DNA from: an uncultured Clostridium sp.
GTDB lineage: Bacteria; Bacillota; Clostridia; TANB77; CAG-508
Direction of reading: 5' to 3'
Assembly: GCA_902492105.1 (NCBI GenBank)
Contig: CABUKD010000011.1
Coordinates: 1-48,201 of the forward strand
DNA length: 48,201 nt
Shown: one piece after another, positions 28,401-36,912 of the stretch
Position numbering within the stretch: the first letter of the stretch is position 1
How the letters are laid out: each line of letters begins with the position of its first letter
Made by a program: the position numbers and the translations under genes
The notes under the pieces: model-generated
The model's database searches: none
What the model was told of the DNA's origin: nothing
The model's input: only the letters and a program-made list of their open reading frames with translations

Positions 28401-30683
28401 TTCTAATAAATCGTGGCTAAGAACTGTATTTTCTGGAATTTCTTTTTTCATAATGGTAGAAAAAACTTCTAAGTCATAAATTCCTTTTCCTGTAAAAATG
28501 CCTTCTTCAAAATTATCTTGATAAATGTCAGAAATTGCATTGGTATAAGCATCTGTACCACCAGAACCAGCATAAATTTTCGTAAAAATACTTTTATTGC
28601 TTGCTTCTAAATCAATCCCAATTCTAGGTTGCATCATTCCATGTCCTTCTATGACTAAGTTTTTACTTGTATTTAGAATTGGCTTATTTAAAATATGTGC
28701 CATAGCTCCAATTAACTCTAAACCAGAATTTAAGGTAAGTTCTGTATCTGCATCTAGTGTAATAACATAACGAATAAAAGGAATTTTTATATTTTCTAAT
28801 GTATTTACTTGAAACCATTCTTTTGGAATAATAAATTTTTTTGCATTTTTTTCTTCTTGTTCCATATTGTTATCTTGAAGTTCTTTGTTTATAGGTTTTT
28901 CCTGCATATTGGTTAAAACTATTTCATTAAATTGATTTAATAGTCCCCTTTTTCGTTCCCAACCTAAATAACATTCTTCTTTTGCATTCCATGTTCTTGC
29001 CCTATATAAAAAGTGGAATTTAGGAAATTCAGATTTCGCATATTTTTGATTTAGTTTTTTTGTCATTTGTAGACCCGCTTCTATTACTTCTTGGTCAAAG
29101 ATTTCTGTTTCATTTTTTCCAGAGCTACAATCTCCTAACAAAGCAAAATATAAATTTTCACTTTTATTTGCTAGATAGTATACTTCCAATTTTTTCATCA
29201 TTTCTTTTACTTTATCAGCATTTTTTACAATAGTAGGTATTACCACAAAAGTAGCATACTCTTTTGGAACTTCTTTTTCAAAATACATTTTAGGAATTAA
29301 TTTTGGTTTTACAATCTTTCCTAAAATGGTTTGAATCACTTGTACTACAATATTTTCTATTGGAAGGAGCAATAAAATTCCTAATAGAATAGTAGGCAAA
29401 AGAAGTTTTGTACTTTGGTAAAATACAAAACTAATAGCTATTGTAATAAGAAGTGTAAAAGTAATAATACTAGCAACATATAGTTTCACTTTTGTGTTAT
29501 TAGAAAATATTTTTACTTTTTTTTCTGTTAGCATTTCTAACAATTCTTTTTTTCCATCTGACAAAATATAATATCCAATATGGGTTTTCTTATTTTCTAT
29601 AAATTGTTCTTCTTCTCCTAATTTTTTTGTATTTTGAGCTAATTCTAGAGCTTTTTTTGCAATATAAATTTCTGATATTTTGGTTTTTTTAGAAATTTCT
29701 TTTATTTTATTTCTATATTCAATTTTTGTTTTATAATCCATTTTATCGTAAACTTCTGCAGGGTCTTGTTTTAAAATATCTTCTACTCCATTAATTTCTT
29801 CAAAAATTTCTATCATGTTCATTCTATTTAAAGCTTTTATGCTTAGAATACTATTTCCCATAGAAATTTTTTTCATTGCAATATCAAAATGTTCTTTTTT
29901 TATAACATCTTGTAAGTCTAACCCCATTTTATTTACTTGTTCTTCTAATACATTTAAAAATGGATAAGCTTTTTTTCCATATTTGCGTAATCTGTAGGAC
30001 AAATATTCAATAAAAGGATATTTTACTTCTCCAAATCCTTTTATTTTAGCCTTATATTCCCCTAATTGTTTAAACTGTAATTCATCTTTTTGTTTATTTT
30101 CTACTAACCTTTCTATAATATTTTCTACTCTGTATTTTTGCATTTGGGAAGAATAAATTTTTTCACATATTTGTCTAATATTTTCAATTAGGGCAATTTG
30201 CATAAATAAACTAATATTCCAGATTTCTTCCATGCTAATGGTTTTCTTTTTTTGATAAGCCTTTAACAATGCTCCTAAGTTTTTTTGATCAATCTTTCCA
30301 TCTGTATAAGCTACAATTTCTTGTGCTAACACAAAAACTCTGGCAAATCCTACATATGGTCCATTTGCCATTCCTAAAAAATTTATATATTTTTTTAAGG
30401 TTAGTGTTTTACTAATATTTTTTACCGTTTCTTCAATAATATAATAATTATCTAATATCCATTCTCCTGCTGGATGAATAGGAATTTTTAGTTTAATATG
30501 TTCATTTAATAATCCATATACTTGTGTAATGAGTTCAAAATTTTCTTTTAGTCTTGGAATAGGATACGTATTTTTGTTTGAGTTTGGTTTTAAGTTATGG
30601 TCTGAAGCAATAATTTCTAAGTATCGCTCTAATTGACTTTGACTTAAAATTGCACCTTTTACGTTTAATGTTCTATATTCCAT
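22463..30683 (-). CDS. Cyclic beta-1,2-glucan synthase-like protein (GT84/GH94), frameshifted near the C-terminus
   Basis: A giant membrane enzyme, 2739 residues after correction. Membrane helices lie near residues 408-440, 844-880 and 968-1000. A GT84-type glycosyltransferase lies between the first two, with DAD near 642, SHDLLEG near 750 and RLHRWIRGDWQ near 790. A glucoamylase-like domain follows (about 1010-1400), then beta-sandwich and (alpha/alpha)6 modules ending in a GH94 phosphorylase-like domain (HWWHDETTRGIRTRFSDD near 2324). The printed frame stops at 23160. Removing one base at 23195 joins RRAFMDDG to FGSIQNEECRIDSIAQSW, as in the family. The ATG at 30683 (MEYRTLNVKG) is chosen; AAGGAG is 13 bases upstream. 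Known relatives make cyclic or linear beta-1,2-glucan; the product here is not shown. Confidence 0.88.
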
Positions 30684-30758
30684 ATTTAAAATTTCACTCC
30701 TTGTTTTAATCTGTTTTAAACATATTTTTACCAAAAAGTGAAATTTTTATGCATATTA

Positions 30759-31613
30759 CTAATTTAGTTTCATTTTTCCTTTTAAGTCTTCGTAAACATC
30801 AAACATAAATTCAACATCTTCTTTTTGCATTTCATTTTCTCCCCATAAATTAGTAAAATATTCTCTACAAATAAAAACATCTCTATCAATTCTATGGTGA
30901 GCAACTTCAATATCTCCATTTTCATTTTCTTCAACTTCCAAGTTAAAAGAATCTCCTGCATCTTTATAGCTAAAAAAGATTAAATCCAAATTTTGACGGT
31001 CTACTGATTCTGTATAAATTAAAACATAGGCAAATTGTTTATTAGGAGTCAAAGAATAATTCATTTCTGTTACATACATATCATATTGTTCTTCTAATCT
31101 CATTTGCGCTTGTGTTTTATCATCTGCTCCTGTTACAAAATAATGATATTCTTTTGCTTTTTGATTATATTCATATACCATAAAATATTTAATACGGGAA
31201 AAAGTAGAATTGTAATTTACTTTTAAAAAGTTCTTTTTCTCAATTTTAAAATCATCTACTACTAATTGTAATGGCAGACGAATATAGTTTTCATATTCTT
31301 TATATTCTTTTGTATTTTCTGTTGGATATAAACGAATGGTGTAATAAAGATCTTTATCTGACATTTTCGTTAATTCTTCTGTGTCTTGTCTTACTAAAAC
31401 GGCAATATATAAAGATAAAACAGCAATCATTAGATTTACCACTATTAAAATATCTCCTAGTACCTTATACCATTTTTTATCCCAATAATTTAAATTTATT
31501 TTCTTTTTTTCTTTGTTTTCCCTTTTTGATATCTTTGCTTTTTTCTTTTCTTCTTTTAGTTGTTTTTTAATCATTTTTTCTTTGGCTTTTTGTTGGTTCA
31601 TTTTTTTCTTCAT
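30759..31613 (-). CDS. Lysine-rich membrane-anchored protein, unknown function
   Basis: 284 residues. The first 45 are almost entirely Lys/Glu/Gln, followed by one transmembrane helix (about 54-74) and an outside domain rich in Tyr, Asp and Glu (LYYTIRLYPTENTKEYKEYENY and onwards, no known motif). AAGGAG precedes the ATG. The stop is 75 bases before the glucan synthase start on the same strand, with no terminator seen between, so the two are probably co-transcribed. It may assist the synthase; this is inference only. Confidence 0.65.
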   Translation of the reverse strand: MKKKMNQQKAKEKMIKKQLKEEKKKAKISKRENKEKKKINLNYWDKKWYKVLGDILIVVNLMIAVLSLYIAVLVRQDTEELTKMSDKDLYYTIRLYPTENTKEYKEYENYIRLPLQLVVDDFKIEKKNFLKVNYNSTFSRIKYFMVYEYNQKAKEYHYFVTGADDKTQAQMRLEEQYDMYVTEMNYSLTPNKQFAYVLIYTESVDRQNLDLIFFSYKDAGDSFNLEVEENENGDIEVAHHRIDRDVFICREYFTNLWGENEMQKEDVEFMFDVYEDLKGKMKLN

Positions 31614-31671
31614 CTTTTTTCTCCTTTTTTTATTTTTCTATCTTGTATCATAATGTTATCATTTTAGCAAT

Positions 31672-31696
31672 AAAAAAAGAAGGATTTCTCCCTCTT
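31672..31696 (-). terminator. Terminator of the amidase gene
   Basis: Minus-strand stem of 8 bp (31689-31696 with 31677-31684, one G-U) has a GAAA loop and is followed by seven U. It overlaps the amidase stop codon. Confidence 0.7.
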
Positions 31697-32405
31697 ATTC
31701 ATAAAAATAATCCATAATTCCGTTATAAATCCCCCAAGCTAACTTATCTTGGTATTCATCTGTTAACAATTGTGCTTCTTCTTCTGGATTAGATAAGAAC
31801 CCACATTCTACAATAGAAATTGGTATTTCTACATGTTTCATGATATAAACCGAATCTAATTTCATAGCAACTCTTTTATTTTCTTTTTGAATTGCATCAT
31901 TTAAGTTAGCTTGTATGCTTTTTGCTAAATTCGTACTTTTTTCATCATTTTGTTTGTAAAAACATTGCCATCCATAATATTGGCTTTGCGGAATTTTATT
32001 TAAATGAATGGATACAAAAATATCTGCACTGCTTTCATTTCCAATTTTTACTCTATTATGAATATCTGAAACTTTCTTTTCTCTTAAAGTAGTTTTATCT
32101 AAATCATAAATAGCATTTTCATCACTTCTTGTTAAAATAACAGTTGCTCCTGATTGCTCTAATAAAGTTTGCAATTTAAGTGCAATTTTTAAATTGGTTT
32201 CTGCTTCGGTTGTACCATTGGAACTTTGTGCTCCTTCATCTGGTTTTCCGTGTCCTGCATCTACCACAATTACTTTATTAGATACTGGCAAACTTACTGT
32301 TTGTACTGTGTTATTTAAGTTTGCTGTTTGAAAGGTAAAAGCAAATAAAGCTACTAATAAAATAGCTGTTATGGTTCCTATTCTTTTTTTACTTAAAATA
32401 ATCAT
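31695..32405 (-). CDS. cwlD: N-acetylmuramoyl-L-alanine amidase (CwlD type)
   Basis: Zinc amidase of the Amidase_3 family. Signal-anchor helix at residues 9-27, then VIVVDAGHGKPDEGA (zinc His52), a Glu in TEAETNLKI, SIHLNKIP (His), and the catalytic-type Glu in SIVECGFLSNPEE. The 236-residue single-domain form matches CwlD, which in spore formers removes peptide side chains so cortex muramic-lactam can form. GGGAG precedes the ATG. CwlD rather than another amidase is inferred from size and domain layout. Confidence 0.88.
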   Translation of the reverse strand: MIILSKKRIGTITAILLVALFAFTFQTANLNNTVQTVSLPVSNKVIVVDAGHGKPDEGAQSSNGTTEAETNLKIALKLQTLLEQSGATVILTRSDENAIYDLDKTTLREKKVSDIHNRVKIGNESSADIFVSIHLNKIPQSQYYGWQCFYKQNDEKSTNLAKSIQANLNDAIQKENKRVAMKLDSVYIMKHVEIPISIVECGFLSNPEEEAQLLTDEYQDKLAWGIYNGIMDYFYE

Positions 32406-32492
32406 AAAAAAACTCCCACAATAAACTTTATATTATTTATATGTGGAAATTTTTTGATTATTCTATATTTTTAAACATTTTTTATAATCATT

Positions 32493-32520
32493 AAATTGCA
32501 AACGGTTACATTTGCAATTT
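32493..32520. repeat. 10-bp inverted repeat after the acyl-CoA ligase
   Basis: Perfect arms 32493-32502 and 32511-32520, loop of 8. The T-run lies on the plus-strand side, so as a minus-strand terminator it is weak. Confidence 0.45.
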
Positions 32521-32527
32521 TTTCTTT

Positions 32528-34324
32528 TTAGCTTTCTGATGTCTTTACTTTTAAATGTTGTTGTTTTTCAATTTCTTTTTTAATTTCTTCAAATCTTTTA
32601 ATTTTAGCAGTAGTAGTTTTAATCATTGGTTCTTCTGTTACAATTAAACTTTTGATATGTTTATATGTTGGTAAAGATTTGTTAATTTGCTTAATATCTT
32701 TCCATATCATTTCTTTTAGTTCTTCTTGTGTAAGATCAGGAAATTTTTCGTTTATATATTCCTTATTATATACAATTTTAACAGATAATACTAAATCATC
32801 TGCTTTTGGCATACCAAATACCATACTTTCTGCAACATAAGCTAAATTGTTAACTAATAGTTCTAGTTCTTCTGGATAAATATTTTTTCCGTTTTTTAAA
32901 ACAATTACATTTTTCTTACGTCCTGTAATAAATAAAAATCCGTCTTTATCTAAATATCCTAAATCTCCTGTATGGAACCATCTTTCTCCATTTTTTTCTT
33001 CTATTACTTCTTTGGTTGCTTCTTCATTTTCATAATATCCTAGCATAATATTTGGTCCTTTGGCCATAATTTCTCCTATTCCCTTTTTGTTCGGTTCATC
33101 AATTGCAATTTCTACATTGTTTAAAGGAACTCCTACAGAACCAAATTTAACGCATTTTTCATTTTCTGCAGTTAATACAGGTGCTGTTTCTGTTAAACCA
33201 TATCCTTGTACTGTTAAGATTCCTAAGTTATCAAAGCCTTTTGCTACTTTTTTATCGATAGCAGATGCACCACTGATAACAAAACGAATATTACCACCTA
33301 GCCCATCTAAAATTTGTTTAAATACTTTTCTACGAATATCAATTCCAAATTTTCTCAAAAATCTAGTAATAGGAAACATTATTTTTACTAAAGCTGTTTT
33401 TCCTTGTTTGTCTACTTCTGCCATAATTTTTTTATACATAGCTTCTAGCAATAGTGGAACACAAACAAAAATGGAAACTTTATACTCTTTTAAATTAGAT
33501 TGTATATGTCTTAAGCCGTCACAGAATACATTCATAACTCCTTCTGATAAAAAGAAAAGTTGTGCTGTAGAGCCAAATGTATGGTGCATTGGCAAAAATG
33601 CTAAATTTACATCTGTGTCATATATTTTTTCAACACATTTTAAAGCATATAAATTAGAAGCAATATTACGATTTGATAACATAACTGCTTTTGAAAGTGA
33701 TGTAGTTCCAGAGGTAAAAATAATACTTGCTAATGCATTTGGTTCTATTTCTAAATGATCATAAGAAGTATTATTTTGTTCTATTTCTTTTTCTCCTAAT
33801 TGTAAAACTTCTTGCATACTAAAAAATTTGGATTGTAATTTTTCGAATTCTTCTTTTAAATTTTGTTTTATTTCATTCATGCAGATAAATAGTTTCGTGT
33901 TAGTGTGATTTCTTTTGCAAATAGCTTTCATTGGTTCTATATATTCTTGTTCAAAAATAATAGCATCTGCATAGCTTCTTTCCATACAGCTTTCTATTTC
34001 TGGTTCTTGCAGACCTTTATCTAAAGGTACAACCACTCCTACTCCCCCTAAAATACTCACATAGCTTAAAACCCATTCATAACAGTTCTTACCAATAATG
34101 GCAATTCTTTTTCCTTGTAGACTTAATTTTAATAATCCTGTACCTAATTTTCTAACTTGTTCTCCAAAGGTTTTATAAGTAATGTCTTCATATGTTACTT
34201 TATCTTTTTCTTTATGTTTAATACGAAAGGCTATATTATTAGCATACTTTCTAATACCTTCCCAAATATAAGATTTTACACAATCATATTGATTGGCTAA
34301 ATAGAGATTTTGGACTTTCTTCAT
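32528..34324 (-). CDS. AMP-forming long-chain acyl-CoA ligase
   Basis: 598-residue ANL-superfamily adenylating enzyme. The P-loop motif reads IIFTSGTTSLSKAVMLS, followed by GYGLTETAPVLT, and the hinge GERWFHTGDLGYLDKDGFLFITGRKKN. The C-terminal lysine region KTTTAKIKR is present. It activates a carboxylate (probably a fatty acid) to acyl-CoA, supplying lipid or degradation pathways. AAGGAG precedes the ATG. Substrate chain length cannot be read from sequence. Confidence 0.9.
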   Translation of the reverse strand: MKKVQNLYLANQYDCVKSYIWEGIRKYANNIAFRIKHKEKDKVTYEDITYKTFGEQVRKLGTGLLKLSLQGKRIAIIGKNCYEWVLSYVSILGGVGVVVPLDKGLQEPEIESCMERSYADAIIFEQEYIEPMKAICKRNHTNTKLFICMNEIKQNLKEEFEKLQSKFFSMQEVLQLGEKEIEQNNTSYDHLEIEPNALASIIFTSGTTSLSKAVMLSNRNIASNLYALKCVEKIYDTDVNLAFLPMHHTFGSTAQLFFLSEGVMNVFCDGLRHIQSNLKEYKVSIFVCVPLLLEAMYKKIMAEVDKQGKTALVKIMFPITRFLRKFGIDIRRKVFKQILDGLGGNIRFVISGASAIDKKVAKGFDNLGILTVQGYGLTETAPVLTAENEKCVKFGSVGVPLNNVEIAIDEPNKKGIGEIMAKGPNIMLGYYENEEATKEVIEEKNGERWFHTGDLGYLDKDGFLFITGRKKNVIVLKNGKNIYPEELELLVNNLAYVAESMVFGMPKADDLVLSVKIVYNKEYINEKFPDLTQEELKEMIWKDIKQINKSLPTYKHIKSLIVTEEPMIKTTTAKIKRFEEIKKEIEKQQHLKVKTSES

Positions 34325-34433
34325 TAAAATTTCTCCTTATATAATATGTTTAGGTTTTTAAATTGGATTTACCTATAAAACCATTATCTAGTAATTTATA
34401 TGATAAAGTTTATTGTTCTTTTATTGTATCATA

Positions 34434-34468
34434 GAAAAAATGGATAATCATTAAACTGACTATCCATT
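34434..34468 (-). terminator. Terminator of the diguanylate cyclase gene
   Basis: Minus-strand 8-bp stem (34461-34468 with 34439-34446) with a 14-base loop, followed by a U-run at 34434-34438. Confidence 0.6.
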
Positions 34469-34523
34469 CGAACTTGTCTATTTTTTTCTATTTTTCTCTA
34501 TCACCTTATATTTTATTTGTTAT

Positions 34524-35495
34524 TCATTCTTTCCTTTTTTCACGTGGTAAAGGGCAATGAATTGTTTCATCATTTTTTCTTCTATCTATAATATAGGTAC
34601 TTCCTGGTGTTGCTTTTGCTAAATGTTTTACTTGTGCTGCTACTTCTCCTATTTCTAATACATTATGAAATCTTCCTTTATCTGCAATTACTACACCAAT
34701 TGAAATTGTTGTTAATGGGAATTGTTCTATAATGCATTTACGATTTGGAACTTCTAAGTATCCCTTTTCAATATCTTCTTGATTAAAATATTTTAATTTT
34801 CCCTGGTCAAATTCTAAAACAATATTCTGACAAATTTCTTCACAATCTAGATTAGAAGTAATTGCTACAAAATCATCTCCACCAATATGTCCTATAAAAT
34901 TATCTACAGTATCGGTATCGTGCAAATGATTTAACATACATCTTGCAGTAAATTTAATAATTTCGTCTCCATTTAAGAATCCGTAAACATCATTATACGC
35001 TTTAAAATTATCTAAATCGATATATAAAATAGCAAAATCTTCTTTATTTAATAACCTCTTTTTCATTTCTGCTTGTATTTGTACATTTCCAGGTAGCCCC
35101 GTAAGTGGACTTACTCTACGGTTTGTATCAAGCAAACGAATCACATTTTTTACAGTATAGTATAAATATTCTTCATCAATTGGTGCCTTAATATAGTGTT
35201 CTACGCATGCTTGCAAAATTTTAATTCGATGTTCTTTTTCTTTATTAGAAGATATAACAATAATAGGTGTAATACTATTATCTTCATTTTCTCTAATATG
35301 GTTGCAAAGATGTATAATATCTTCATCTATTTCATCTTCATTGATAATAATTAAGGCGGGAATATTTTTTAAAACAGTCTCTATTTCGGTTGTTTTCGCC
35401 TTTTTAAACTTATATTCCTTTTCTTTTTCAAATAATTGAATGAGTTTATTTTTTAGCTCATTTCCATTATCAATTAAATAAATTTCTTGTGCCAT
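34524..35495 (-). CDS. Diguanylate cyclase with degenerate receiver domain
   Basis: 323 residues. An N-terminal receiver-like domain (1-120) keeps the fold (IYLIDNGNE, PIIVISSNKE, IKAP) but lacks a clear phosphoacceptor Asp in the right place. The GGDEF domain (128-310) has LTGLPGN, DLDNFKAYND and the active-site loop GGDDF at 205-209, so c-di-GMP synthesis is likely. No RxxD inhibitory site is visible just before it. It is followed by a terminator and precedes the acyl-CoA ligase. No c-di-GMP riboswitch was recognised in the window. Confidence 0.88.
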   Translation of the reverse strand: MAQEIYLIDNGNELKNKLIQLFEKEKEYKFKKAKTTEIETVLKNIPALIIINEDEIDEDIIHLCNHIRENEDNSITPIIVISSNKEKEHRIKILQACVEHYIKAPIDEEYLYYTVKNVIRLLDTNRRVSPLTGLPGNVQIQAEMKKRLLNKEDFAILYIDLDNFKAYNDVYGFLNGDEIIKFTARCMLNHLHDTDTVDNFIGHIGGDDFVAITSNLDCEEICQNIVLEFDQGKLKYFNQEDIEKGYLEVPNRKCIIEQFPLTTISIGVVIADKGRFHNVLEIGEVAAQVKHLAKATPGSTYIIDRRKNDETIHCPLPREKRKE

Positions 35496-35591
35496 CTTTT
35501 TTCACCCTTTTCCTTTGCTAGTATTGCTTATATTTAATATTGTTTTTTCGTATTTTTTCTTCTATTGCTTCTTCTTATTATTTTTATTCTT

Positions 35592-36539
35592 CTATGGAGT
35601 ATATTGCAATTCCGTTGTTGCTGTTTCTGTATAACCACTTACGTTAGTTACTTCAATAGAAATAGTATTATTACCCTCTTGCAAAGTAAGTGGTCCTACC
35701 TGTACCTCTTTTAGATTAATATCTCTTGCAGAATATCTTTTTCCATTTAAATTAATCACAATGTCTTTTACTCCATCGGTATCTGTTGCTCCAACAATGA
35801 TTTCATTTTTATTTTGCGTAATCGTCATTTTTGGTTTTGAAGTAGAAGTAACAATTTCTTTTTCTATTTGTTCAATATTTCCATTTAAATCTTCTGCTTT
35901 AATGGTAATGGTTCTAGTTCCTGGTGTTAGTGGAACATCTTGTTTAATTTCTGTCTGTCCTTCTGTTTCATAATCAATAATAACTGGTTCTTCATCATCC
36001 CATTGATAAGAAAGATATAAAATTGCAGTTTCGTCTGTAGCAGTAATAGTCATTTTATCATTACCATCTGCTGTTTTTATATCAATTACTGGTTTGGTAA
36101 TATCTACTCCTTCTAATAAGAATTGCTTTTGATAAGAAACTTGTTTTCCATTGATATCTTCTATAGTAATATTTAGTGTGCTATTATCATTTAAAAGTGT
36201 AATCATTTCTTGAGCGGTAAGATTTCCAACAGGAATAACTGTTTCTTCTCCATTATTCCATGAATAAGAAATGGTGGCAATTTCTACATTATGTTCTACA
36301 TAAAGTATAGCTTTATCATTTACTCTTCCTACACTAACATATGGAATATTAGCAGGTTTTCTATCGTCAAAGTCTTTATAAATAGCATAAGAACCTTGTC
36401 CTGCAAGAACAATTCCAAAAATCATAATAACAATTCCAAAAAATCTTACAATTCCTTTTATTTCTAAAGGTCCACTGTTTCTTTGTCTTTTTTGTTTCTT
36501 TTCTTTCTTTTTGTTTTCTATTGCAAGAATTTGATTCAT
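35592..36539 (-). CDS. Membrane-anchored Ig-like domain protein
   Basis: 315 residues. Basic N-terminus rich in Lys/Arg, one transmembrane helix (about 30-52), then three Ig-like beta-sandwich repeats (KAILYVEHNVEIATISYSWN, KMTITATDETAILYLSYQWD, and the last with EIIVGATDTDGVKDIVINL), typical of extracellular adhesion or scaffold proteins. AGAGG precedes the ATG. It is 96 bases upstream of the diguanylate cyclase, and the repeat-element copy 3 lies in its promoter region. Function unknown. Confidence 0.75.
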   Translation of the reverse strand: MNQILAIENKKKEKKQKRQRNSGPLEIKGIVRFFGIVIMIFGIVLAGQGSYAIYKDFDDRKPANIPYVSVGRVNDKAILYVEHNVEIATISYSWNNGEETVIPVGNLTAQEMITLLNDNSTLNITIEDINGKQVSYQKQFLLEGVDITKPVIDIKTADGNDKMTITATDETAILYLSYQWDDEEPVIIDYETEGQTEIKQDVPLTPGTRTITIKAEDLNGNIEQIEKEIVTSTSKPKMTITQNKNEIIVGATDTDGVKDIVINLNGKRYSARDINLKEVQVGPLTLQEGNNTISIEVTNVSGYTETATTELQYTP

Positions 36540-36660
36540 CCATTTAATCCTCTCTTTTGTTTATATTTTACAAAGGAATTATATCATAAGCTTTTTTTAA
36601 AGTAAATAATTTAAAATAAATTAATTAGAAAGTCATAATTTACGTTTAAACATATTTAAA

Positions 36661-36812
36661 GGTTAATAAGATATATTTTTGCATTTTTCATAATCGAGGA
36701 ACATTTGTCTAATACACATTTAGAATATTGTAGTTATTAAAAAGAAAGTGTGCCGCAATTCACAAGCCTATGTGACGAGCTTATGAAAAAAAGAAAATAT
36801 ATCTTATTAACC
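36661..36812. repeat. Structured intergenic element, copy 3 of 3
   Basis: 152 bp between the adhesin terminator and the Ig-like gene. Arms 36661-36679 and 36794-36812 are perfectly complementary over 19 bp and differ from those of copies 1 and 2. The core is nearly identical to copy 2 (ACATTTAGAATATTGTA, AAGAAAGTGTGCC, ATTCACAAGCCTATG, GACGAGCTTATGAAAAA). Confidence 0.82.
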
Positions 36813-36830
36813 CTATTTTAAATTTAAATA

Positions 36831-36884
36831 AAAAATATAATGATTCTTGCACTAAATGTAGTGCTATTGAATCATTATATTTTT
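36831..36884 (-). terminator. Terminator of the DUF11 adhesin gene
   Basis: Long two-part stem: 36831-36846 with 36869-36884 (16 bp perfect), then inner GCACT with AGTGC. U-run on the minus strand. Very strong. Confidence 0.9.
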
Positions 36885-36912
36885 ATCACTTTGAACCTAA
36901 CCTTTTCAAAAG

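Noticed and set aside
32493..32520. Inverted repeat as the acyl-CoA ligase terminator
   Set aside because: The T-run lies on the wrong side for the minus-strand gene, so it is listed only as a repeat.
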